A stretch of DNA of 64,000 nucleotides from Porphyromonadaceae bacterium UBA3318 (GTDB lineage: Bacteria; Bacteroidota; Bacteroidia; Bacteroidales; Muribaculaceae), in NCBI GenBank assembly GCA_002361235.1, contig DESI01000010.1, positions 72,445 through 136,444 on the forward strand, given 5' to 3'. The translations under genes were made by a program, and so were the position numbers. The notes under the pieces are model-generated. The model made no database searches and was not told where the DNA came from. It saw only the letters and a program-made list of their open reading frames with translations. Numbering within the stretch: the stretch's first letter is position 1; each line of letters opens with the position of its first letter. This document shows, in pieces, positions 48,962-57,528 of the stretch.

Positions 48962-49903
48962 TCAGAAGTATTCGGGGGCCGGGCCGGCAGGCTCCACCGG
49001 CTCGGGGCAGACCTCCGGCTCGATTACCGGTGCATACTCGGGTTCCTGCTTCTCCAGGCTGTCCTGAAGTGCCTTCGCTTTCTCGATGCTGTCGGCTATC
49101 GCCTTCTGACGCTCAGCCTCCTCCTTGGCCTTGCGGGCTCGCTCAAATTCCATCTTCTCGCTCTCCTTCATCTCAAAGCCCGAGCTCGTGGCGAAATAAA
49201 TCGTCTCCGATCCCTCGTTATGGTTCACTTCGCGGTCGCGCTTGCCGGGAAGTATGATGACGGGCATTCCGGCATGAACCAGCTGTGACAGCTCCATAAT
49301 GTTCTCGTTGGTGAGCCGCATACATCCGTGTGAGGCACGATGACCGATGCTCCAGGGAGCGCATGTGCCGTGTATGCCTATCTGAGGCGAATTGATGCGT
49401 ATGAAGCGCGGGCCGAACTGCCCCTTCTTCTTCGACTGCTTGCCGTTGTCGTCGGTATACAGCCAGTCGGTGCTGTCGAACACACCCACCACGTTGAAAT
49501 ATCCCTCGGGCGTGCGGTTGTCGGCCTTCTTATGCTTGTTGCCATAGCGTTTGGAACAGGCCATGCCGTATTCCTTCCTTACATAGCCGAGACTGTCATA
49601 CAGTATCACTTTCATACGTGCCTTGTCGCATATCAGGAATCCCTTCTGGCCCTCTACTGCCAGTTTCTTCGCGTATTCAGGTGCTTCGGCTGCTATTACG
49701 GGCAGAATGCCGTCCTGATATTCGGCTTCCGTATAGTCCGCCGGCTCGACCTTCACGGTGTCGGTCGGCGGCACTGTGTCTATCAGCGATGTGGCGGTAT
49801 CCAGTTCGGGTATATATTCACCGACGGTATCGGAATCTTCGGTCTTAGGTCTTGAACAGCTTATTATCAGTAATAGCGACAGAAGCGGCATCAGTTTTTT
49901 CAT
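48962..49903 (-). CDS. Lipoprotein L,D-transpeptidase (YkuD domain)
   Basis: 313 residues from the ATG at 49901-49903, chosen because it directly precedes a lipoprotein signal (K-K-L-M-P-L-L-S-L-L-L-I-I-S-C, lipobox Cys16). An upstream in-frame start would add 20 charged residues before it. The YkuD catalytic motif is H-G-T-C-A-P-W-S-I-G-H-R-A-S-H-G-C-M-R-L. The C-terminal ~90 residues form a charged coiled-coil (E-R-A-R-K-A-K-E-E-A-E-R-Q-K) and a Pro/Glu tail. It should crosslink or modify peptidoglycan in the periplasm. Confidence 0.92.
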   Translation of the reverse strand: MKKLMPLLSLLLIISCSRPKTEDSDTVGEYIPELDTATSLIDTVPPTDTVKVEPADYTEAEYQDGILPVIAAEAPEYAKKLAVEGQKGFLICDKARMKVILYDSLGYVRKEYGMACSKRYGNKHKKADNRTPEGYFNVVGVFDSTDWLYTDDNGKQSKKKGQFGPRFIRINSPQIGIHGTCAPWSIGHRASHGCMRLTNENIMELSQLVHAGMPVIILPGKRDREVNHNEGSETIYFATSSGFEMKESEKMEFERARKAKEEAERQKAIADSIEKAKALQDSLEKQEPEYAPVIEPEVCPEPVEPAGPAPEYF

Positions 49904-50077
49904 AAATGGCAGGTATACTTTTGTATCTTGTTGTTTTTTAACAGATTTAATATTATTTATCACAACTTTCAGGGTGCAATATTACCGCTTCAGTTGCACA
50001 TTTTCCTTTCTTGTGGCAAAATTAACAAAAAAATTTTGTAATTTTGCCATACTGCTCCCTTTTGAGTTATAATTAAT

Positions 50078-50257
50078 ATGAAAACTACGCGAATTATAGG
50101 TTTTGCGGTGCTGGTCGTCCTGTGGGTATGGCTGGCATGGGGAGTATTGTCGGCGGGAGTGACGTTGTACAACCTGCTGATAGTGGCTTTTTCCGGCATC
50201 ATCATCTTCGTGCCTTTATGGCGGAAACTGACGGGCGGAAACAAGAAACAAAAATGA
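50078..50257 (+). CDS. 59-residue membrane protein upstream of dxs
   Basis: Short frame starting M-K-T-T-R-I-I-G-F. Two hydrophobic segments (about 6-27 and 31-48) are followed by a basic tail W-R-K-L-T-G-G-N-K-K-Q-K. A -7 box, TAATTTTG at 50039-50046, lies 31 nt before the ATG, and the stop is 6 bp before dxs, so it appears to be the first gene of the dxs-trkA-trkH unit. No known family. Confidence 0.65.
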   Translation: MKTTRIIGFAVLVVLWVWLAWGVLSAGVTLYNLLIVAFSGIIIFVPLWRKLTGGNKKQK

Positions 50258-50263
50258 GTTCTA

Positions 50264-52189
50264 ATGGACCTGGATAAACACGAAATCATCAAGAAGACTG
50301 AGGATAACGACACATTGCTGTCACACATAGACAGTCCCGACAATCTGCGCAACCTCGACGTGTCGCAGTTGCCTCAGGTATGCCGGGAAATCCGCGACAC
50401 GCTTATCCGGAATCTGTCGGTCAACCCCGGGCATTTCGGTTCGAGCATGGGTGCCGTGGACATCATCGTGGCATTGCATTATGTATTCAACACTCCTCAC
50501 GACCGCATTCTATACGACGTAGGCCATCAGGCATACGCCCATAAACTGCTGACCGGACGCCGCGAGGCATTCGCCACCCAGCGCACCTTGGGCGGCATCA
50601 GCGGTTTCCCGTCACCTTCCGAAAGCATATACGACACCTTCACCTGCGGCCACGCCGGCAATGCAATCTCCGCCGCCCTCGGCATGGCCATAGCCGACAT
50701 GAACACTCCCGGCCAGGAAGACCGCATGACGGTTGCCCTGATCGGCGACGCATCCATCGGCAACGGTCTCGCATTCGAAGGACTGAACAACACATCCATC
50801 AATCCAAACAATCTCCTCATCATCCTGAACGACAACGACATGTCGATCTCTCCGAATGTCGGGGCATTGCACCGCTACTTCTCCGAACTCACCACATCCG
50901 TGGGCTACAACAAGTGGCGCTACAAGCTCTACAACATGTTCCGCCGCAAGGGGATGATGGACGACAACAAGAAAGGCGTGATACTACGCTTCGGGAATGC
51001 CCTCAAATCCCTGATTTCCAGGCAACAGAACATATTCGAAGGTCTTAACATACGATACTTCGGGCCGTTCGACGGCAACGATGTCACCAAGCTGGTGAAG
51101 GTGCTGAACGAAATCAAGGGGATGCACGGCCCGCGCATCCTGCACCTGCACACCGTCAAGGGCCAGGGATACGAGCCGGCGATGAAGAATCCTGCTGACT
51201 GGCACGCACCCGGCAAATTCGATCCTGCTACCGGCACACGCCGGAAGTCATCGGGCAGCGACCCGAAGTGGCAGGAAGTGTTCGGCAATCATCTGCTCGC
51301 CCTGGCACGTGCCAACGCGAATGTGGTGAGCGTCACCGCCGCCATGGCCGCAGGCACATCGGTGGACATATTGCAGAAAGCCATGCCCGACCGCGTGTAT
51401 GACGTCGGTATATCCGAAGGGCATGCCGTCACGTTCGCAGGGGGGCTCGCCGCAGCCGGCAAGCATCCTTTCGCAGCCATATACTCGTCGTTCCTGCAGC
51501 GTGCTTACGACAACATCATCCACGACACGGCCATCAACAATCTGCCCGTCACCCTGTGCATAGACCGTGCGGGACTCGTAGGCGAGGACGGCGTGACACA
51601 TCACGGCATGATGGACATAGCCTTCCTGCTCTCCATTCCCAACTACACCGTAGCCGCGCCGGCCGACGCCGACACGCTGCGGCTGCTTATGAACACGGCA
51701 CTTAAGCACCGGGGGCCCATGGCCATTCGTTATCCGCGCGGCAACTGCGAACCGGGATCTCTCCCCGATTCCGATATCGAATCCATCCTGACCATCGGCA
51801 AAGGACGCCATATCCTCATGTCGGACAATGCCGACATAGCGATTCTGTCCCTCGGCAACACCCTTCACAACGCCGTGGCTGCAGCCAAAATGGCGGCTGA
51901 GAAAAATGTGCCCGTCGACGTCTACGACATGATATGGGCAAAGCCGTTCGATACCGAACTGGTGCGTCAGATAGCCCTGACACACAAGCGCATCATAACC
52001 GTTGAGGACGGCGTTCGTATCGGTGGATTCGGGTCGGCCGTGCGCCAATGGCTCGACGACAACGGCATCATGATTCACTTCACTCAGTTAGGAATTCCCG
52101 ACCGCTTCATCGAGCATGGCAGCGTTCCCGAGCTGGAGAAGATATGTGGCCTCGACCCCGACTCAATCCTTAACGCCATTCTGTCATGA
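50264..52189 (+). CDS. dxs: 1-deoxy-D-xylulose-5-phosphate synthase
   Basis: 641-residue transketolase-like enzyme condensing pyruvate and glyceraldehyde 3-phosphate for the MEP isoprenoid pathway. It has D-V-G-H-Q-A-Y-A-H-K near 85, the TPP motif G-D-A-S-I-G-N-G-L-A-F-E-G-L-N-N, V-K-G-Q-G-Y, D-R-A-G-L-V-G-E-D-G and R-Y-P-R-G. The family usually reads G-D-G or G-D-A at the start of the TPP motif, so this is within range. The last codons overlap trkA by 4 bp. Confidence 0.95.
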   Translation: MDLDKHEIIKKTEDNDTLLSHIDSPDNLRNLDVSQLPQVCREIRDTLIRNLSVNPGHFGSSMGAVDIIVALHYVFNTPHDRILYDVGHQAYAHKLLTGRREAFATQRTLGGISGFPSPSESIYDTFTCGHAGNAISAALGMAIADMNTPGQEDRMTVALIGDASIGNGLAFEGLNNTSINPNNLLIILNDNDMSISPNVGALHRYFSELTTSVGYNKWRYKLYNMFRRKGMMDDNKKGVILRFGNALKSLISRQQNIFEGLNIRYFGPFDGNDVTKLVKVLNEIKGMHGPRILHLHTVKGQGYEPAMKNPADWHAPGKFDPATGTRRKSSGSDPKWQEVFGNHLLALARANANVVSVTAAMAAGTSVDILQKAMPDRVYDVGISEGHAVTFAGGLAAAGKHPFAAIYSSFLQRAYDNIIHDTAINNLPVTLCIDRAGLVGEDGVTHHGMMDIAFLLSIPNYTVAAPADADTLRLLMNTALKHRGPMAIRYPRGNCEPGSLPDSDIESILTIGKGRHILMSDNADIAILSLGNTLHNAVAAAKMAAEKNVPVDVYDMIWAKPFDTELVRQIALTHKRIITVEDGVRIGGFGSAVRQWLDDNGIMIHFTQLGIPDRFIEHGSVPELEKICGLDPDSILNAILS

Positions 52190-53523
52190 AGATAATCATA
52201 GCGGGAGCCGGCGAGGTGGGACGTCATCTGGCCAAGATGCTGAGCAAGGAGAACCAGGACGTGACCCTGATAGACCAGGACCAGACACGTCTGGACGTAA
52301 TCGACGCCACCTACAACCTCATGACCTGGAACGGCAACACCTATTCCTTCTCCAGCCTGAAGGATGTGGGCGTCTCGGACACGGACCTGTTCATAGCCGT
52401 CACGCCGTTCGAGACCAACAACATCACGTCGTGTGCCATAGCCAAGAGCCTGGGCGCCAGCAAGACCGTGGCCCGTATAGACAACAGCGAGTTCCTGATA
52501 GCCCGTAACGGCACGATACTGCGCGACCTCGGCGTGGACTATCTGATCTATCCCGAGAATGTGGCCGCCAACGAAATAGCCATATCCCTGAACCACAACT
52601 GGGCCCGCTACTGGGGCGAACTGCACGACGGCAAACTCCTGCTTATCGGCGTCAAGCTCCACGATCAGAACCTGCCGATACTGAACTGCAAGATCAAGGA
52701 CCTGCCCGTCACCACGCACGATTTCCACATAGCGGCAATCAAGCGGCGCAACGAGACCATCATCCCGAACGGCGACACCGAGATCCTGCCCGACGACATA
52801 GTCTATTTCATCACCACGCCCCCATTCATACAAGAGGTGCGCGAGCTGTGCGGCAAGACCAAGCGCGTAATCAAGAAGGTGCTGATAATGGGCGGCAGCC
52901 GCATCGCGCGCCGGTTCTGCTCGCTGTATCAGGACAAATTCCATATCAAGATAATAGACAAGGATATGGACAAATGCGAGCGTCTGGCCACCAACTTCCC
53001 CAACTGCGAGGTGGTGTTCGGCGACGGCCGCGACATCGAGGTGCTGCGCGAGAACAACATCTTCCAGTACGACGCTTTCTTAGCCATGACCGAAAGCTCG
53101 GAGACCAATATCCTGGCCTGCATGACGGCCAAGGAATTCGACGTGCGCAAGACCGTGGCCGACGTGGAGAACCTGCAGTTCGTCTCGCTGGCCGAGAACC
53201 TGAACATCGGAACCACCATCAACAAGAAGCTGCTGGCATCCGGCCATATCTTCAAGATATTGCTGGACACCGACCAGACCAATTCACGATTCCTGGCCCT
53301 GGCCGACGCGGATGTGGCCGAGATACAGGCGCACGAGGGCAGCAAGATAACCAAGGCGCCCGTGCGCAACCTGAAGCTGCCTTACGGAATGACGCTGGCC
53401 GGTCTGATCCGAGGCGACGAGGTGCGGCTGATCGACGGCAACACCCGCATCATGCCCGACGATTATGTAGTACTGTTCACTCTTCAGGGCACCCTCGAAA
53501 AAATCGAAAAATGGTTCAGCTGA
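52186..53523 (+). CDS. trkA: Trk potassium uptake regulator
   Basis: 445-residue cytoplasmic RCK protein with two tandem Rossmann (RCK_N) domains: I-I-A-G-A-G-E-V-G-R-H-L-A (residues 3-15) and V-L-I-M-G-G-S-R-I-A-R-R (about 230), each with a following RCK_C domain. It gates TrkH in response to NAD(H)/ATP. It overlaps dxs by 4 bp and trkH by 13 bp. Confidence 0.95.
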   Translation: MKIIIAGAGEVGRHLAKMLSKENQDVTLIDQDQTRLDVIDATYNLMTWNGNTYSFSSLKDVGVSDTDLFIAVTPFETNNITSCAIAKSLGASKTVARIDNSEFLIARNGTILRDLGVDYLIYPENVAANEIAISLNHNWARYWGELHDGKLLLIGVKLHDQNLPILNCKIKDLPVTTHDFHIAAIKRRNETIIPNGDTEILPDDIVYFITTPPFIQEVRELCGKTKRVIKKVLIMGGSRIARRFCSLYQDKFHIKIIDKDMDKCERLATNFPNCEVVFGDGRDIEVLRENNIFQYDAFLAMTESSETNILACMTAKEFDVRKTVADVENLQFVSLAENLNIGTTINKKLLASGHIFKILLDTDQTNSRFLALADADVAEIQAHEGSKITKAPVRNLKLPYGMTLAGLIRGDEVRLIDGNTRIMPDDYVVLFTLQGTLEKIEKWFS

Positions 53524-55010
53524 CAAAATTCAAGCTCCCCAAGCTGTCTCACCGCAGGTTCATCAACTTCCTGATGCTGGCACGCATCGAGGGTTATCTG
53601 CTGGTGATCCTGGCCATCTTCATGCTGCTGCCATGCTTCGTGTCGATGCTTTACGAGACTGAAAGTTCCGTGCCGTTCCTGATAGCCGTGGGCATCACGG
53701 CCGGAGCCGGACTGGGCATGTGTTTCCTGAAGCCGAAAAACAAGGACATGGGGCGTCGCGAGGCCATATTGCTCACAGGTCTTACATGGGTGGTGCTATC
53801 ATTGTTCGGAATGCTGCCGTTCATTCTGTACGGCACGCACATGTCGGTCACTGACGCATTCTTCGAGACGATGTCGGCGTTCACCACCACGGGCGTATCC
53901 ATCCTCTCCACTCTGGACGGCGTACCGAAATCCATTCTGTTATGGCGCTGTCTGATGCAGTGGTTCGGAGGTCTGGGAATCCTGCTGTTCACGCTCGCCG
54001 TAGTGCCCATGCTCAACTCTGCCGGCGGCCTGCTGCTGTTCAACGCCGAGGTGACCGGCATCACTCACGACAAGCTCCGTCCGCGCGTCAGCAACACGGC
54101 CAAGGGGCTGTGGGGCATGTACATAGCCCTGACGGCACTGCTCATCATCCTGCTGTCGTTCAGCCGGATGGACTTCTTCGACGCCATCTGCTACGGTCTC
54201 TCCACAATGTCCACGGGCGGTTTCGCCACAACGGACCAGGGCATTGTGGAGTTTGCCAGCAATTACGTCAAGGTGGTGCTGACCATATTCATGTTCTTAG
54301 GTGGCATAAACTTCGTGCTGTTGTTCCACGCCTTGCAGGGCAATGTGCGCAACCTGTTCCGCAACTCGGTGTTCAAGCTGTATTGCTGGCTGGTAGTGTT
54401 CGGTTACGTGGCGCTGGCCATCGACAGCGTGATGCAGGGTCTGTACCATAACGCCGAGGACCTGACGGTCAATCCGCTGTTTCAGTGCGTGTCGGTGATC
54501 TCCACCACAGGTATCAGCACGCCCGGTTTCAAGAGCGGCGGCCCGCTGGCCATCATGGTGCTGTTCCTGTTCATGAGCATGGGAGCCTGCTCGGGCAGTA
54601 CGTCGGGAGGCGCCAAGATCGACCGCTTCCTGGTAATGATCAAGTTCCTGAAGAACGAGTTCTACAAGATAATGCATCCCAGCGCCGTAACCACAGTGAT
54701 ACTCAACGGCAAGGGCACCACTCCCGGCATGATATACAAGACACTGGCTTTCCTTATAATGTATGTGCTGGTGGTCGTAATATCCGGGGCAATAGTAAGT
54801 CTCACCGGCATACCACTCGGCGAGGCAGTGTTCCGTTCGCTCGAATCCATTTCCAATTCCGGCATCTGCGATGTTCCGGGCGGACTTTCGGGCAGCTACG
54901 CGCATCTTCCGGCGTTAGGCAAGTGGGTGTATGCCTTCGTGATGCTGACCGGACGTCTCGAGATATTCACGGTGTTGCTGGTGTTCACTCCCGGGTTCTG
55001 GCATAGATAA
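53511..55010 (+). CDS. trkH: Trk potassium transporter membrane subunit
   Basis: 499 residues from the ATG at 53511, inside the end of trkA. An open frame extending far upstream is only an overlap artefact. The four pore loops of the Trk/Ktr/HKT fold are visible: T-T-T-G-V-S, S-T-G-G-F-A-T-T, S-T-T-G-I-S-T-P and S-I-S-N-S-G-I-C, with eight or more membrane helices. Imports K+ at the inner membrane together with TrkA. Confidence 0.94.
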   Translation: MVQLTKFKLPKLSHRRFINFLMLARIEGYLLVILAIFMLLPCFVSMLYETESSVPFLIAVGITAGAGLGMCFLKPKNKDMGRREAILLTGLTWVVLSLFGMLPFILYGTHMSVTDAFFETMSAFTTTGVSILSTLDGVPKSILLWRCLMQWFGGLGILLFTLAVVPMLNSAGGLLLFNAEVTGITHDKLRPRVSNTAKGLWGMYIALTALLIILLSFSRMDFFDAICYGLSTMSTGGFATTDQGIVEFASNYVKVVLTIFMFLGGINFVLLFHALQGNVRNLFRNSVFKLYCWLVVFGYVALAIDSVMQGLYHNAEDLTVNPLFQCVSVISTTGISTPGFKSGGPLAIMVLFLFMSMGACSGSTSGGAKIDRFLVMIKFLKNEFYKIMHPSAVTTVILNGKGTTPGMIYKTLAFLIMYVLVVVISGAIVSLTGIPLGEAVFRSLESISNSGICDVPGGLSGSYAHLPALGKWVYAFVMLTGRLEIFTVLLVFTPGFWHR

Positions 55011-55030
55011 CAGCAATGGAAATAGTGGGA

Positions 55031-56476
55031 TTAATGGGATTTATGTGAGGATTGGACGGCAGAGGCTGCGGGATTGACGGCTTCCGGCCAGGGGAATCCT
55101 GACGGATTCAGGGTCAGATGCAGGTCCTTTTTCGACAGACGCACTCCCACATATTCCTTCAGCTTAGTACGCTCCTGCTCGGTCATACCTTTCGGTGCGT
55201 TCACGAATATCATGTTGACGGTGTCCTGCTGCGCGTAGCGGGTAGATGTAGCCACCATGCGAGCAAACGCTATATCGCGCACGGACGGGAACAATACCTT
55301 GACCTCGGGCGCCAGGCGTATGCTTTCGTCGCTGAACTGACTGCTCTCCCTGATCACACCTCGAAGTGAATCGATAGTGGTCTGCTGTGACGTCAGCTCC
55401 GACTGCATCAGCTTGTAGAACTGCGCGTCCGTGCGGCTGTCCTTCATGTCCTGCATGGCGAATCCCTGCTTTATGTTCAGAATCGTGCCGCCGAGTCCGC
55501 AGGAGTCAAGCTTATTGACCATGGCCAGCTGCAGCGAATCCTTGGGCAATGCCGCCCCTATAAGTGTCACGTCTATCACACGCTTATTGCCGTTCATGTA
55601 TTCCTTGTGGCTCAGCACCTGGGTATTCGGGAATACCATCTCCTTCTCGACGAATGCCTGGGCCTTCTCCATGAACACGTTTTTACGCACCATGACCAGG
55701 GTCAGATAGGCGCTTAATATCATCATGGCCGTTATCAGGGTATAGAATATGATCTTGACGCGCTTGCTGCGGGCTTCGTCCTGATACACCACCTTCTTGA
55801 ATCCCATCAGCTTCACCCCTACCCACGAGGCCACGAAGATGAATATCATGTTGGTAAAGAACAGATAGAAGGCGCCGAGGAAGAAGTGCATCTGCATCGT
55901 GGCCAGCCCATAACCTGCGGTACACAGAGGAGGCATCAGCGACGTAGCTATTGCCACACCCGGCATGACCTGTCCCTTGTTCTTGGCGGCTATGCTCAGT
56001 ATGCCTGCGGCTCCGCCGAACAGTGCCACGAACACATCATAGATGGTAGGCGATGTGCGCGCCAGCAGCTGGCTGGAACTTTCGTACTGAGGCGAGATCA
56101 GGAAATAGAGCGCCGACGTGATCAGCGAACCGAGTATGGCCGCCGACACGTTCTTCAGACTTTTCTTCAGCAGGTCGAAGTCCCGTATGCCGATACCAAG
56201 ACCCATCCCGATGATGGGACCCATCAGCGGCGATATAAGCATCGCTCCTATTATGACCGGCACGCTGTCGGTGTTGAGACCCAACGAGGCTATGAAGATG
56301 GCGAATATCAACGTAAGCAGCTGACTTCCTTTGAACGATACGCCGGCGCGGATGCTCGCCTCGACGTCCGTCTGACCCTCCAGGTCCGCCATAGGATTCA
56401 TATACCCCTTGATGTCGGTCCATGCGTTCTTAGACCATTGTTTTAACCTGTACATGAACGTTCCTTGTGCTTCCAT
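55031..56476 (-). CDS. DUF389 / TIGR00341-family membrane protein
   Basis: 481 residues. The N-terminal half is a DUF389 membrane domain with ~6-7 helices and the signature I-I-G-A-M-L-I-S-P-L-M-G-P-I-I-G-M-G, then G-V-A-I-A-T-S-L-M-P-P-L. The C-terminal ~200 residues are soluble, with an alpha/beta look and L-R-G-V-I-R-E-S. Function unknown; often suggested to be a transporter. Convergent with trkH, 20-bp gap. Confidence 0.87.
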   Translation of the reverse strand: MEAQGTFMYRLKQWSKNAWTDIKGYMNPMADLEGQTDVEASIRAGVSFKGSQLLTLIFAIFIASLGLNTDSVPVIIGAMLISPLMGPIIGMGLGIGIRDFDLLKKSLKNVSAAILGSLITSALYFLISPQYESSSQLLARTSPTIYDVFVALFGGAAGILSIAAKNKGQVMPGVAIATSLMPPLCTAGYGLATMQMHFFLGAFYLFFTNMIFIFVASWVGVKLMGFKKVVYQDEARSKRVKIIFYTLITAMMILSAYLTLVMVRKNVFMEKAQAFVEKEMVFPNTQVLSHKEYMNGNKRVIDVTLIGAALPKDSLQLAMVNKLDSCGLGGTILNIKQGFAMQDMKDSRTDAQFYKLMQSELTSQQTTIDSLRGVIRESSQFSDESIRLAPEVKVLFPSVRDIAFARMVATSTRYAQQDTVNMIFVNAPKGMTEQERTKLKEYVGVRLSKKDLHLTLNPSGFPWPEAVNPAASAVQSSHKSH

Positions 56477-56543
56477 TTCTTCACCTTTTCTTTAGTCATT
56501 CACTATTGTTAACAATTTCTTTTTCTGTGCAGTTCGGAAACAG

Positions 56544-56575
56544 GTTGTGTAATTTCCGTATTTTGATTATTTTTG
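56544..56575 (+). promoter_or_regulatory. Promoter of dapA
   Basis: GTTG (56544-56547), 20-bp spacer, TATTTTTG (56568-56575). One mismatch at -33; leader about 36 nt to the ATG at 56617. Confidence 0.6.
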
Positions 56576-56616
56576 CATTTACATTGGCGGGCAACCAGCG
56601 CCTGCAATGGGCATTT

Positions 56617-57498
56617 ATGTCAGCATTAAAATTACGCGGTCTGGGTGTGGCCATGATAACGCCCTTTGATTCAGACTTTAATATAGACTATCCTGCACTC
56701 AGGCGTGTCATAGACCATGTCATCGACAACGGAGCGGACTATCTTGTCATACTTGGCACCACAGGCGAGACGCCGACTCTGACCGCGGCAGAAAAGGCCG
56801 AGGTGCGCCGTCGCGCAGTGGAATATACGGACGGAAGAGTACCCCTCATCGCCGGAATGGGCGGCAACTGCACCGCCGCTCTTGTCGATGAAATCCGCAC
56901 CACCGATCTCACCGGATACTCGGCCATCCTTTCCGTCACTCCTTTCTACAACAAGCCGTCGCAGGAGGGTCTGTACCGCCATTACGCCGAAGTGGCGCGC
57001 GCATCGGCCCTTCCCGTGGTGCTATATAACGTGCCGGGACGTACAGGCGTCAACATCGCCGCCGAAACGACGCTGCGCCTCGCCCACGAATTCCCCAATA
57101 TCGTGGCCATAAAGGAGGCTTCCGGCAATCTGAAGCAGATAGAGGAGATTCTGAGCCGACGTCCCGAGGGCTTCGAGGTTATCTCGGGCGACGACGCCCT
57201 GACCTATCCCCTCATCTCCATCGGCGCCGAGGGCGTCATATCGGTGGTGGGCAATGCCTTCCCCAAGGAGTTCGGTCAGATGGTGCGCCTCTGCCTTGAA
57301 GGCAACTTCAACGAGGCTCTGCCCATCCATCACCGTTTCCAGAAACTTTACGACGAACTGTTTGTCGACGGCAATCCTGCCGGCATCAAGTATCTGCTGC
57401 ACGAAATGGGCTTCTGCGAGAACCAGCTGCGTCTCCCCCTGGTCCCCACCCGTCCCGAAACCGGCGAGAAAATCGACCGCATTCTTGCCTCCCTATGA
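56617..57498 (+). CDS. dapA: 4-hydroxy-tetrahydrodipicolinate synthase
   Basis: 293 residues from the ATG at 56617, which gives the family's normal length; a 50-residue upstream extension crosses the promoter. TIM-barrel aldolase motifs are L-G-T-T-G-E-T-P-T-L, the catalytic Tyr in L-Y-N-V-P-G-R-T-G and the Schiff-base Lys in V-A-I-K-E-A-S-G. Condenses pyruvate with aspartate semialdehyde for lysine and peptidoglycan diaminopimelate. dnaG follows after 30 bp. Confidence 0.96.
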   Translation: MSALKLRGLGVAMITPFDSDFNIDYPALRRVIDHVIDNGADYLVILGTTGETPTLTAAEKAEVRRRAVEYTDGRVPLIAGMGGNCTAALVDEIRTTDLTGYSAILSVTPFYNKPSQEGLYRHYAEVARASALPVVLYNVPGRTGVNIAAETTLRLAHEFPNIVAIKEASGNLKQIEEILSRRPEGFEVISGDDALTYPLISIGAEGVISVVGNAFPKEFGQMVRLCLEGNFNEALPIHHRFQKLYDELFVDGNPAGIKYLLHEMGFCENQLRLPLVPTRPETGEKIDRILASL

Positions 57499-57528
57499 TC
57501 GCATAGCGCATTTGCTTAGTACTCAATA

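Noticed and set aside
52848..53510. Upstream extension of trkH
   Set aside because: It lies out of frame inside trkA; TrkH homology begins at the ATG at 53511.
56467..56616. 50-residue N-terminal extension of DapA
   Set aside because: It spans the promoter and the start of the divergent DUF389 gene; 293 residues is the normal DapA length.
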